Origin: Bradyrhizobium rifense
GTDB taxonomy: Bacteria; Pseudomonadota; Alphaproteobacteria; Rhizobiales; Xanthobacteraceae
Length of the DNA: 64,000 nt
Direction: 5' to 3'
Assembly (NCBI RefSeq): GCF_008123425.1
Contig: NZ_VSSS01000007.1
Coordinates: 62,001 to 126,000 of the forward strand
The notes below the pieces were generated by a model. The model was not told the DNA's origin. It did not search any database and saw nothing but the letters and a program-made list of their open reading frames with translations. Of this stretch, positions 17,651-24,848 are shown one piece after another; the first letter of the stretch is position 1; the number at the start of each line of letters is the position of its first letter. The position numbers were made by a program, and so were the translations under genes.

Positions 17651-18316
17651 ATGAGCGCATTGCTCGAACACGTCATGTCGCCCGAGGTCAGGCCGTTCGC
17701 GATCGCGGCGGCCATGATCCTCATCGTCGGCGCGCTCGAAGTGGTCACGATGCTGGTCGGTGCCTCGCTCAGCGAGATGCTCGGCACCAGCATCGATTTC
17801 AGCCATCCCAGCGACAATGGCGTGATCAACGCCATCTCCTGGATCAATGTCGGCGGCGTGCCGCTGCTGATCTTCCTGCTGCTGGCGCTCGGCGCCTTCT
17901 CGATTACCGGCTTCCTGATCCAGGACGTCGCGCGGATGGTGGCCGGTCCCTTGCCGGCCTCGATCGCTTCGCTCGTGGCGGTCGTCGTCTCGGTCCCGCT
18001 GGTCCGCGCCGCCAGCAGCGGGATCGCGCGGGTCATCCCCAAGGATGAGAGCTACGCGATCGGCCTGGGCGATCTCGTCGGCCGCGTCGGTGAGGTCGTC
18101 GTCGGTCCGCTCGACCAGGGACCGCCCGGCCGCGTCAGCGTCGCCGACGTCCACGGCAACAGGCATTTTGTCTCTGCGGTGGCAGCTCCCACGTCATCGC
18201 CGCTGCCGCAGGGAACCCTGGTCCTCCTGGTCGACCGCGTCGACACCCGCTTCGTGGCGGTCAAGGCCGACGATGAACTCAAGCCGTCGAAGCCGACTCT
18301 AACAAGCCACCTCTAA
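17651..18316 (+). CDS. YqiJ-like inner-membrane protein with OB-fold domain
   Basis: A 221-residue protein with three to four hydrophobic segments in the first about 125 residues (PFAIAAAMILIVGALEVVTM; LLIFLLLALGAFSITGFLI; a third around ASIASLVAVVVSVPLV). A C-terminal soluble domain of about 75 residues (GLGDLVGRVGEVVVGPLDQG...) reads like the OB-fold of the YqiJ/NfeD group. In E. coli yqiJ is paired with the flotillin gene yqiK, as here. NfeD-like OB proteins are membrane partners of flotillins. It starts 10 bases after the PspA-like stop and is followed by the flotillin 30 bases on. Confidence 0.82.
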   Translation: MSALLEHVMSPEVRPFAIAAAMILIVGALEVVTMLVGASLSEMLGTSIDFSHPSDNGVINAISWINVGGVPLLIFLLLALGAFSITGFLIQDVARMVAGPLPASIASLVAVVVSVPLVRAASSGIARVIPKDESYAIGLGDLVGRVGEVVVGPLDQGPPGRVSVADVHGNRHFVSAVAAPTSSPLPQGTLVLLVDRVDTRFVAVKADDELKPSKPTLTSHL

Positions 18317-18346
18317 GCAGCTAGTCAGTCACTTTTGGAGAAAGTC

Positions 18347-20050
18347 ATGTTTGACATTGCAGTCCCGGCCATGATCGGCGTCGCGCTGATCGTCGTCTTG
18401 GGCATCATCTTCACCATTCTCTACAAGCGCGCCACGCGCGACGAGGCCTTCGTGCGCACCGGCCTCGGCGGCAAGAAGGTGGTGCTCGACGGCGGCGCCA
18501 TGATCCTGCCGATCTTCCACTCCTACGCCAGCGTCAATCTGAAGACGCTGCGGCTCACCGTCGAACGCAAGGAGCGGGAATCCCTGATCACCAAGGACCG
18601 CCTGCGCGTCGATATCGTCGCCGAGTTCTACGTACGTGTCCGTCCCGACGATGAGAGCATTGCGCTGGCGAGCCAGACGCTGGGCGCGTTGACAAATGAC
18701 GCCGAAGCCCTGCGTAACCAGGTCGAGGCCAAATTCGTCGACGGCCTGCGGTCGGTCGCGGCTACCATGTCCATTCTGGAGCTGCAGGAAAAGCGCAGCG
18801 ATTTCGTCAAGCACGTGCAGGCGACCGTGGAGTCCGACGTGAAATCCAACGGCCTCGAACTGGAATCGGTGTCGCTCACCAAGCTCGACCAGACGGATGT
18901 AAAATTCTTCAATCCGGAAAACTTTTTCGACGCCGAAGGCCTGACCCAGCTGAAAACCGTCACCGAGACGCGCCGGCGCGACCGCAACTCGATCGTGCGC
19001 GACAACGAAGTGGCGATCGCCCAGAAGGATCTCGAGGCGCGCCAGCAGACCCTGACGATCGAGCGGACCAAGAAGGAGGCCGAGCTGTCTCAGGAGCGCG
19101 ACATCGCCAACAAGACCGCCAGCACCCGCGCCGAAGTCGCAACCGCGACGCAAACCGCGCGCCTGACCGAAGAGAACGCCCGCATCGATACCGACCGTGC
19201 GGTCGCGGAGAAGGAGGCCGGCGCCAAGCAGGTCAAGGAAACCGCGGTCATCGAGTCGGACCTCGCCATCAACAAGCGCAAGACTGATGCGCAGCGCGAG
19301 ATCCAGATCGCGACGCAGGAGAACGAGATCCAGATCGCATCCAAGAGCAAGCAGACTTCGGAAGCTGTCGCCGAGGCCAAGACTGCTGAGGCGCTCGCCG
19401 TCTCCGCGGAGGAAAAGGTCGTCACGGCACGTGCCGTCGAGGTCGCCGATCGTTCCCGTCTCACCCAGGTGCTCGCAGCGCGCACCGAGGCCGAGCGCAA
19501 ATCGACCGAGCTGATCGTCGCGGCAGAAGCCGAGAAGAAGGCGTCGCTCGACCGCGCCGAGGCCGTCAAGACGTTGGCCACGGCCGAAGCCGAGTCCAAC
19601 AAGATCAAGGCGGTCGGTGTCCGCAACATCGGCGAGGCCGAAGCAGCAATCATCACCCTCAAGAACGAGGCGCAGAACAAGCTCGGCGCCAACGTGATCG
19701 ACTTCGAGCTCGCCAAGAAGCGGATCGAGACGATGCCGTCGGCGCTGGCCGAGATGGTCAGGCCGATCGGAAACCTGAAGGACGTCCGCATCCTGCACAC
19801 CGGCGGCGCGTTCGGCGGCAATGGCGTCGGTGGTGGCAATGTCGGCTTCGGCGAGGGGCTCGCCGGCGAGCTCCTCAAGGTCCACGCGCTGCGTCCGATG
19901 ATCGACGAGATTCTGCGCCAGAGCGGCTTTGCACCGGGCGACGATCCCGTGAAGACGCTGGTTGGCGCTGTTACCGGCAAGGCCAATGGTGCCGCGGTAA
20001 CGCCGCCAGCCGTGCCTGCGCCGGAAAAAACAAACACCGCTGATCTATGA
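18347..20050 (+). CDS. flotillin-like protein, YqiK family
   Basis: A 567-residue protein with one N-terminal membrane helix (AVPAMIGVALIVVLGIIFTIL), an SPFH/band-7 domain (about residues 30-200, including VNLKTLRLTVERKERESLIT), a long Glu/Ala/Lys coiled-coil (about 205-430) and a glycine-rich segment near residue 485 before a variable tail. Flotillins form large oligomers that organise membrane microdomains. ATG 18347 has a GGAG site at 18337-18340, 6 bases upstream, which favours it over the in-frame TTG at 18335. Together with the PspA-like and YqiJ-like genes it makes a membrane-integrity operon. Confidence 0.9.
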   Translation: MFDIAVPAMIGVALIVVLGIIFTILYKRATRDEAFVRTGLGGKKVVLDGGAMILPIFHSYASVNLKTLRLTVERKERESLITKDRLRVDIVAEFYVRVRPDDESIALASQTLGALTNDAEALRNQVEAKFVDGLRSVAATMSILELQEKRSDFVKHVQATVESDVKSNGLELESVSLTKLDQTDVKFFNPENFFDAEGLTQLKTVTETRRRDRNSIVRDNEVAIAQKDLEARQQTLTIERTKKEAELSQERDIANKTASTRAEVATATQTARLTEENARIDTDRAVAEKEAGAKQVKETAVIESDLAINKRKTDAQREIQIATQENEIQIASKSKQTSEAVAEAKTAEALAVSAEEKVVTARAVEVADRSRLTQVLAARTEAERKSTELIVAAEAEKKASLDRAEAVKTLATAEAESNKIKAVGVRNIGEAEAAIITLKNEAQNKLGANVIDFELAKKRIETMPSALAEMVRPIGNLKDVRILHTGGAFGGNGVGGGNVGFGEGLAGELLKVHALRPMIDEILRQSGFAPGDDPVKTLVGAVTGKANGAAVTPPAVPAPEKTNTADL

Positions 20051-20263
20051 ATGCCGGTTCATTGCTGCGGAGAATTCGAATCGATATGAACTGGCTCGTT
20101 GCGCGTCTCGCGTCGCGCAATGAGCCGGAGCGCGGATCGAGGGTGTGTCGAACCTCTCGATCGCGCTCCGGATGAACCCTTCAAGGCAACGCCATTGGTT
20201 GCCGCGGCGCCTGCGCCGATCGACGTCAGGCGCCGGAGCCTGTTTCGATCCGGAGAATTTCAC

Positions 20264-20635
20264 ATGAAGTTTTTTCTGTCTGGACTAATCGCGATCGGAC
20301 TTGCGATCGTAGCTGCTCCGTCGTCGTTCGCCGCCGATGCCCGCAACGTCACCGTCGTCAACGAGACCGGCTATGCCATCAAATTCCTGGGCTTCAACGC
20401 ACCGGATGATGGCCTGGACGAATGGGACAACGAGCTGGACAAGGTTTTGCAGAACCAGGCCTCGACCTATGTCGAGTTCGAGGAGGATGACGAGGGCTGC
20501 GTCTGGAACATCCGCGTCGACTGGCAGAACTATGACGAGTCGGTGCTCTGGATGAACGTCAATCTCTGCAAGATGACCGCGCTTCGGCTGCGCTACGACC
20601 CCGGCACCAAGACCACGTCCTTCATCGCCGAGTAA
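20264..20635 (+). CDS. secreted hypothetical protein
   Basis: A 123-residue precursor with a clear signal peptide (MKFFLSGLIAIGLAIVAAPSSFAA, likely cut after SFA). The mature domain is acidic and aromatic-rich. It opens ARNVTVVNETGYAIKFLGFN, which is typical of small periplasmic beta-sandwich proteins, and has two cysteines in GCVWN and NLCKM that could pair. I do not recognise a named family with confidence. It stands about 210 bases after the flotillin gene and has its own CCGGAGAATTTCAC leader with a GGAG site, so it is probably a separate transcript. Confidence 0.75.
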   Translation: MKFFLSGLIAIGLAIVAAPSSFAADARNVTVVNETGYAIKFLGFNAPDDGLDEWDNELDKVLQNQASTYVEFEEDDEGCVWNIRVDWQNYDESVLWMNVNLCKMTALRLRYDPGTKTTSFIAE

Positions 20636-20686
20636 TATCGGTCCGGGTGGTCAGGAGGAGGGGCCGGCAAGAAACTTCAAAATGGC

Positions 20687-20713
20687 CCATCCTCGACGCT
20701 TTGCGAAGGATGG
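20687..20713. terminator. possible hairpin terminator after the secreted-protein gene
   Basis: CCATCCT and AGGATGG form a perfect 7-base stem around a 13-base loop, about 50 bases after the stop at 20635 and before the tRNA-Asn promoter region. No U-run follows, so a terminator role is only a suggestion. Confidence 0.3.
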
Positions 20714-20783
20714 CGAATTCGTCCTTTGCAAGCGCAACCGGCTTTGTTATACGCAGCCGCGCGCGAACGACTGGTTCGCCTTT

Positions 20784-20858
20784 TCCTCGGTAGCTCAGCG
20801 GTAGAGCATCCGACTGTTAATCGGATGGTCGCTGGTTCGAATCCAGCCCGGGGAGCCA
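20784..20858 (+). tRNA. tRNA-Asn (GTT)
   Basis: A 75-base cloverleaf. The acceptor TCCTCGG pairs with CCGGGGA including G-U pairs, the D-arm is AGCTCAGCGGTAGAGC, the anticodon loop is CTGTTAA with GTT at 20816-20818, the T-arm is CTGGTTCGAATCCAG, and G plus encoded CCA closes it. The reading frames across this stretch on both strands are artefacts of the tRNA. Confidence 0.97.
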
Positions 20859-21070
20859 AATTCCGCTGCATTTTCAATTATTTGCCGACGTTCGCTGATG
20901 CGACGCACGATGCTGCTCGATCAGCTTCTCGGCCGCGTTACGCTTGGGCCCAGCAGAATCGCGTTCAAGTGGATGTGTGTGGCCGCGGCACAGCCGCCAT
21001 GCAGACGGCACCAAATCGACTTAATTCAAATCGAGCTTGATAGGGCCGGACTCTTACGGAGCTGATTCCC

Positions 21071-21250
21071 ATGCCCGACATCCAGATCGACCGCGCCCAC
21101 CTGGCCCCCTCGATTCTGCCGGCCGATATTCCTGAGCTGAGCGACGATGAATGCCTGGCCTGTCTCGCTCGCGCGGTCGAGACCCCCGATTCGGCGCGGC
21201 TGGACGAAGTGGCGGCCCTGATCGGCCGCCTTGCGGTGGCGATCGAATAG
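21071..21250 (+). CDS. small acidic hypothetical protein
   Basis: A 59-residue ORF beginning MPDIQIDRAHLAPSIL and ending LIGRLAVAIE, rich in Asp, Glu, Ala and Leu, with GC-rich third codon positions like the neighbouring genes. GGAGCTGATTCCC precedes the ATG. It has no signal peptide or membrane helix and probably folds as short helices. I recognise no family. Support rests on codon use and the ribosome-binding site only. Confidence 0.5.
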   Translation: MPDIQIDRAHLAPSILPADIPELSDDECLACLARAVETPDSARLDEVAALIGRLAVAIE

Positions 21251-21386
21251 GCCATCTCGCCTCCGAGGCCTGCGTTGCGTAGCCGTTGATTCACCGGCCA
21301 ACGGACGTGTTGCGTTTTCGCGGAGCCTGCTCCAAATATGCCGCCAAGTTTCGTCCGCGGCATCGTCCGCCTTGCAGGGTCCGCAA

Positions 21387-22049
21387 ATGTCCGGTTTTTC
21401 GACCGCGCGCCTAAAAATGGTCGATGGCCAGGTGCGCACCAATGATGTCACCGATCGCCGCATTCTCGATGCCATGCTCACGGTTCCCCGCGAGGCCTTC
21501 GTGCCGGCGAGCCGGCAGGCGCTGGCCTATCTCGACCTCGATCTCGATGTGAGCGAGGGTGGCGCCAAGCGCTTCCTGATCAAGCCGCAGCTGATCGGCA
21601 AGCTGCTCCAGGCCGCCGAGATCGGCGAAGGCGACAACGTGCTGGTCGTCGGCTGCGCCACCGGCTACCTCGCCGCGCTGACCGCGAAGCTTGCGCGTCA
21701 GGTCACGGCAACGGAGAGCGATCCGGCTCTGGCGGCGAAAGCCAAGGACGCCTTCGCCGCAATCGGGGTCAGCAACGTCACCTGCAAGGCCGCCGCCTGT
21801 GCCGAGGGCGATCCGGCTGCCGCGCCCTATGACGTGATCATCCTCAACGGCGCGACCGAAGTGACGCCGGACGGACTGTTCGGCCAGCTCAGGGAAGGCG
21901 GACGCCTGGTGGGGGTCTCGGCCGAATCCCGGCCGTCGCGGGCCATGATCGTGACCCGTACCCACGGCGAATTCGGCCATCGGCCGCTGTTCGATGCCGC
22001 AGCCCCGGTGCTTCCCGGGCTGGAACGGGCCGCCGCCTTCGTCTTCTGA
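21387..22049 (+). CDS. protein-L-isoaspartate O-methyltransferase family protein
   Basis: A 220-residue SAM-dependent methyltransferase of the PCMT family, which repairs isoaspartyl residues in aged proteins. The N-terminus (ARLKMVDGQVRTNDVTDRRI, VPREAFVP) and SAM motif I (VLVVGCATGYLAALTAKLA) are clear. The glycine loop differs from the canonical GTGSGY form, as in other alphaproteobacterial members, so the exact substrate is less certain. The ATG at 21387 was chosen; the frame is open upstream but without family similarity. It stands upstream of tolC-popZ-valS, an order I recall from related genomes. Confidence 0.85.
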   Translation: MSGFSTARLKMVDGQVRTNDVTDRRILDAMLTVPREAFVPASRQALAYLDLDLDVSEGGAKRFLIKPQLIGKLLQAAEIGEGDNVLVVGCATGYLAALTAKLARQVTATESDPALAAKAKDAFAAIGVSNVTCKAAACAEGDPAAAPYDVIILNGATEVTPDGLFGQLREGGRLVGVSAESRPSRAMIVTRTHGEFGHRPLFDAAAPVLPGLERAAAFVF

Positions 22050-22236
22050 TGGCCAAAACCCCGTTAAAATCCCGTTCTAAATCAGAAGTGTGGCCGGGAT
22101 GCTGCACGTAAAGAGTTTCCACTGAGAACCACCCAGAGGGTGTTCCGTCGCGCTCGGCCGCGTCCTATGTTGCTGCGGGGCAACGACTCCACTTGGATAC
22201 GGTAACCAGGCTCGCGGGCACGAGCCTGACGTGAGA

Positions 22237-23646
22237 ATGAACGGATTTTCAAGGATGCATGGGGTGAAGTTCTTCACCGGAGCAGCGGTTTCGGTTCTCC
22301 TGGCGGCGCTTGCCGGGCCGACGCCTGCATTGGCGGATACGATCGAGGCCGCGCTGGTGCGCGCCTATCAGAACAATCCGCAGCTCAACGCACAGCGCGC
22401 CCAGGTGCGCTCGACCGACGAGAACGTGCCGCAGGCGCTGTCGGGCTATCGCCCCAAGGTCAATGTGACCCTGGGCACCGGGTATCAATATCAGGATATC
22501 CAGGCGGCGCAGAAGGACAGGTCGATCCATAACCCCGATCCACTTCAGTCCAACAGCGCCAGCCTGACCGTCAGCCAGACGCTCTATAACGGCAACATCA
22601 CGGCCAACAGGACGCGCAATGCGGAAGCTCAGGTGTCCGGCCAGCGTGAGGCGCTGCGCGCTCTGGATCAGTCAGTGCTGCTCAGTGCAGCAACGACCTA
22701 CATGGATTTTCTGCGGGATGCGGCCACCCTCGAAGTCCAGCGGAGCAACGTCCGCGTGCTCGAACAGACCCTCAAGCAGACCCGTGATCGGTTCAATGTG
22801 GGCGAAGTGACGCGCACCGACGTTGCGCAATCCGAAGCTCAGTTGGCCGCCGGTAAGACGCAGGCACTCACGGCTGAATCGAATCTCACGACGACGCGCG
22901 CGAACTTCCGCCGAATCATCGGGAACGAGCCGACGAACCTCGCGCCAGGTTCGCCGGTCGATCGTTTCCTGCCCGCGACGTTAGCCACTGCCGTTAATCT
23001 CAGCCTGGTGGAGAATCCCAACGTCACGGCCGCGATGTACGGCATCGACGTCAACTATCTCCAGGTCAAGATAGCCGAAGGCGCGTTACTGCCGACGGTC
23101 ACGGTCCAGGCCGGTGTCAGTACGGCCTATCAGCAGAGCCTGCAGGTTTTCCGAACGAATACGGCGTCGGCTCTCGCGACAGTCACGGTGCCGATCTTTC
23201 AGGGCGGCGCAGAATATTCGCTGATCCGCCAATCGAAAGAGAACCTGGCGCAGCAGCGCCTGAATCTTGAAAATACGCGCGACCAGACCCGCGCCAACGT
23301 CGTGCAGGCCTGGGGCCAATTGGAAGCCGGCAAGGCGCAGGTGCAGTCCGCGCAGGCCCAGGTCACGGCCTCCGAGATCGCGCTGAACGGTGTGCGCGAG
23401 GAAGCCAAGGCCGGCCAGCGCACCACGCTCGACGTACTCAACGCGCAGCAGGCGCTGGTGAATGCGCGCGTCGCGCTCGTCACGGCGCAGCACGACCGCG
23501 TGGTGGCGTCCTATTCGGTGCTCAGCGCGGTTGGCCGCCTTGCACCTCAGGTGCTCAGCCTCAACACCACCGTCTACGATCCGAGCGTGCACTACCAGCA
23601 GGTCCGCGACAGCTGGGTCGGCGTGCGTACGCCTGACGGACGCTGA
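22237..23646 (+). CDS. tolC: TolC family outer-membrane efflux protein
   Basis: A 469-residue outer-membrane channel subunit. A signal peptide (VKFFTGAAVSVLLAALAGPTPALA) is followed by ADTIEAALVRAYQNNPQLNAQR, the usual TolC start. Two repeats of about 200 residues follow with coiled-coil tunnel helices, and the second contains EEAKAGQRTTLDVLNAQQALVNARV, the family's hallmark. It serves type I secretion or tripartite efflux pumps such as the RND pair at the window start, though it is not linked to them. The ATG at 22237 is preferred to GTG 22231; ATG 22255 is also possible. Confidence 0.93.
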   Translation: MNGFSRMHGVKFFTGAAVSVLLAALAGPTPALADTIEAALVRAYQNNPQLNAQRAQVRSTDENVPQALSGYRPKVNVTLGTGYQYQDIQAAQKDRSIHNPDPLQSNSASLTVSQTLYNGNITANRTRNAEAQVSGQREALRALDQSVLLSAATTYMDFLRDAATLEVQRSNVRVLEQTLKQTRDRFNVGEVTRTDVAQSEAQLAAGKTQALTAESNLTTTRANFRRIIGNEPTNLAPGSPVDRFLPATLATAVNLSLVENPNVTAAMYGIDVNYLQVKIAEGALLPTVTVQAGVSTAYQQSLQVFRTNTASALATVTVPIFQGGAEYSLIRQSKENLAQQRLNLENTRDQTRANVVQAWGQLEAGKAQVQSAQAQVTASEIALNGVREEAKAGQRTTLDVLNAQQALVNARVALVTAQHDRVVASYSVLSAVGRLAPQVLSLNTTVYDPSVHYQQVRDSWVGVRTPDGR

Positions 23647-23949
23647 TTGCCGTAGTTCTCCGGTCGGTCTCGCAAACAGACGAGTCCGACCGGTGCTTTG
23701 CTTGCAATCATCAAAATCCCTGACATAGCCTTGCCAAGAAGCTGCGGGTCGATTCGCCCCGCATCCAATGTTGCATGCGTAATGCTTGAGTGACGGGGCA
23801 GGGGCGCGCCGCCTCACGTTGAGCCGTGATCTGGGGACAAGTCTGGCTGCCGTGACGAAAATGTCGGGGCACACATCCGGAACCGGCCAATCCTGTCGTG
23901 CTTGGTGTAAAACAACGCATGCGAGGGCGTTGATGATGTGGAGTCGGAG
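23647..23949. other. 303-base gap between tolC and popZ
   Basis: Apart from the hairpin at 23660-23693 I see no gene. The minus-strand frame across 23711-23965 lacks coding character. The promoter for popZ should lie in the later half. Confidence 0.5.
23660..23693. terminator. hairpin after tolC, probable terminator
   Basis: CCGGTCGG and CCGACCGG form a perfect 8-base stem, continued inward after one T-T mismatch by CTCG/CGAG around an 8-base loop. It lies 14 bases after the tolC stop. Only a weak T-rich stretch (GCTTTGCTTG) follows. Confidence 0.55.
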
Positions 23950-24720
23950 ATGACGCAGCCTGCAAAGGTCACAGAACCCTCCATGGAGGAGATTCTGGCC
24001 TCGATCCGGCGCATCATTGCCGACGACGAGGCCAAGCCGCCGCCGGCAGAGGCTGCCAGGCCCGCGCCGGCGCCCGCCGCACCAAAGCCCCCGGCGATGG
24101 CCGACATTCCACCATCCAAGGTCGCGCCTGCAAAACCTGCCGCCGAAAAGCCTGAGCCACCGCCGGCCGCGAAGCCTGCGCCACCGCCACCACCCGCGCC
24201 TGCGGCGGATGCCGGCCCCAACAACCAGGACGACATCGACGCGCTGCTGGCGGGGCTCGATACGGCCACGGCTGCGCCCGAGATCCGTGCGCCGGAACCC
24301 GAGCCTGAGCCCGAACCCGACGTGCTCGAATTGACCGACGAGATGGCGATGGACCCGGAGCCGACGCCCGCGCCACCGCCGCCGACTTTCCGCAGGGTCG
24401 AGCCGCGCGACGATCTCGAATTCGCCGAGGCGCCGCCGCCTCGTCCGACACCCGCGCCGTCCTATGCGCCGGTGGACTTTGACGCGCCGCCGCTGCCGCC
24501 GCAGCAGCCGATCCTGGCCCAGTCGACCGTCTCGGCGGTCGAATCCGCCTTCAACTCGCTGGCCCACACGGTACTCAGCAGCAATGCGCGGACGCTGGAG
24601 GATCTGGTCAAGGAGATGCTGCGTCCGATGCTGAAATCCTGGCTCGATGACAATCTGCCGGGCCTCGTCGAACGCATCGTGAAGGCCGAAATCGAGCGGG
24701 TCTCGCGCGGCGGCAGGTAG
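23950..24720 (+). CDS. popZ: PopZ-like polar organising protein (DUF2497)
   Basis: A 256-residue protein with the three-part PopZ plan. A short N-terminal helix EPSMEEILASIRRIIADDE (residues about 9-27) recruits client proteins. A long Pro/Ala/Glu-rich disordered spacer covers about 30-185. A C-terminal helical oligomerisation region (VESAFNSLAHTVLSSNARTL, EMLRPMLKSWLDDNLPGLVE) follows. PopZ forms the pole-anchoring matrix for the centromere and cell-cycle proteins in alphaproteobacteria. The spacer is longer and more proline-rich than in Caulobacter. The start could also be the GTG at 23938. valS follows in the same direction. Confidence 0.88.
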   Translation: MTQPAKVTEPSMEEILASIRRIIADDEAKPPPAEAARPAPAPAAPKPPAMADIPPSKVAPAKPAAEKPEPPPAAKPAPPPPPAPAADAGPNNQDDIDALLAGLDTATAAPEIRAPEPEPEPEPDVLELTDEMAMDPEPTPAPPPPTFRRVEPRDDLEFAEAPPPRPTPAPSYAPVDFDAPPLPPQQPILAQSTVSAVESAFNSLAHTVLSSNARTLEDLVKEMLRPMLKSWLDDNLPGLVERIVKAEIERVSRGGR

Positions 24721-24848
24721 GGCGGGCCGCACAGCCCCGATAAAGCCCTGCTCCTGTGTCACATTCGGCCTGCGGAGCGGGCCGGAAAGCCCTTTTGCCG
24801 CTGAGCTTTCCGTTGACTTGAACCCCGCACGCGGCTTTCTAGCGCCCC

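Noticed and set aside
18329-19885. 518-codon minus-strand frame opposite the flotillin gene
   Set aside because: Antisense shadow of the coiled-coil region: low-complexity Leu/Gly/Arg sequence without domain character, while the plus-strand flotillin is intact.
20677-20877. 66-codon minus-strand ORF with an APRAGFEPATIRL motif
   Set aside because: It is the antisense of the tRNA-Asn gene. This peptide is a well-known spurious annotation from tRNA regions.
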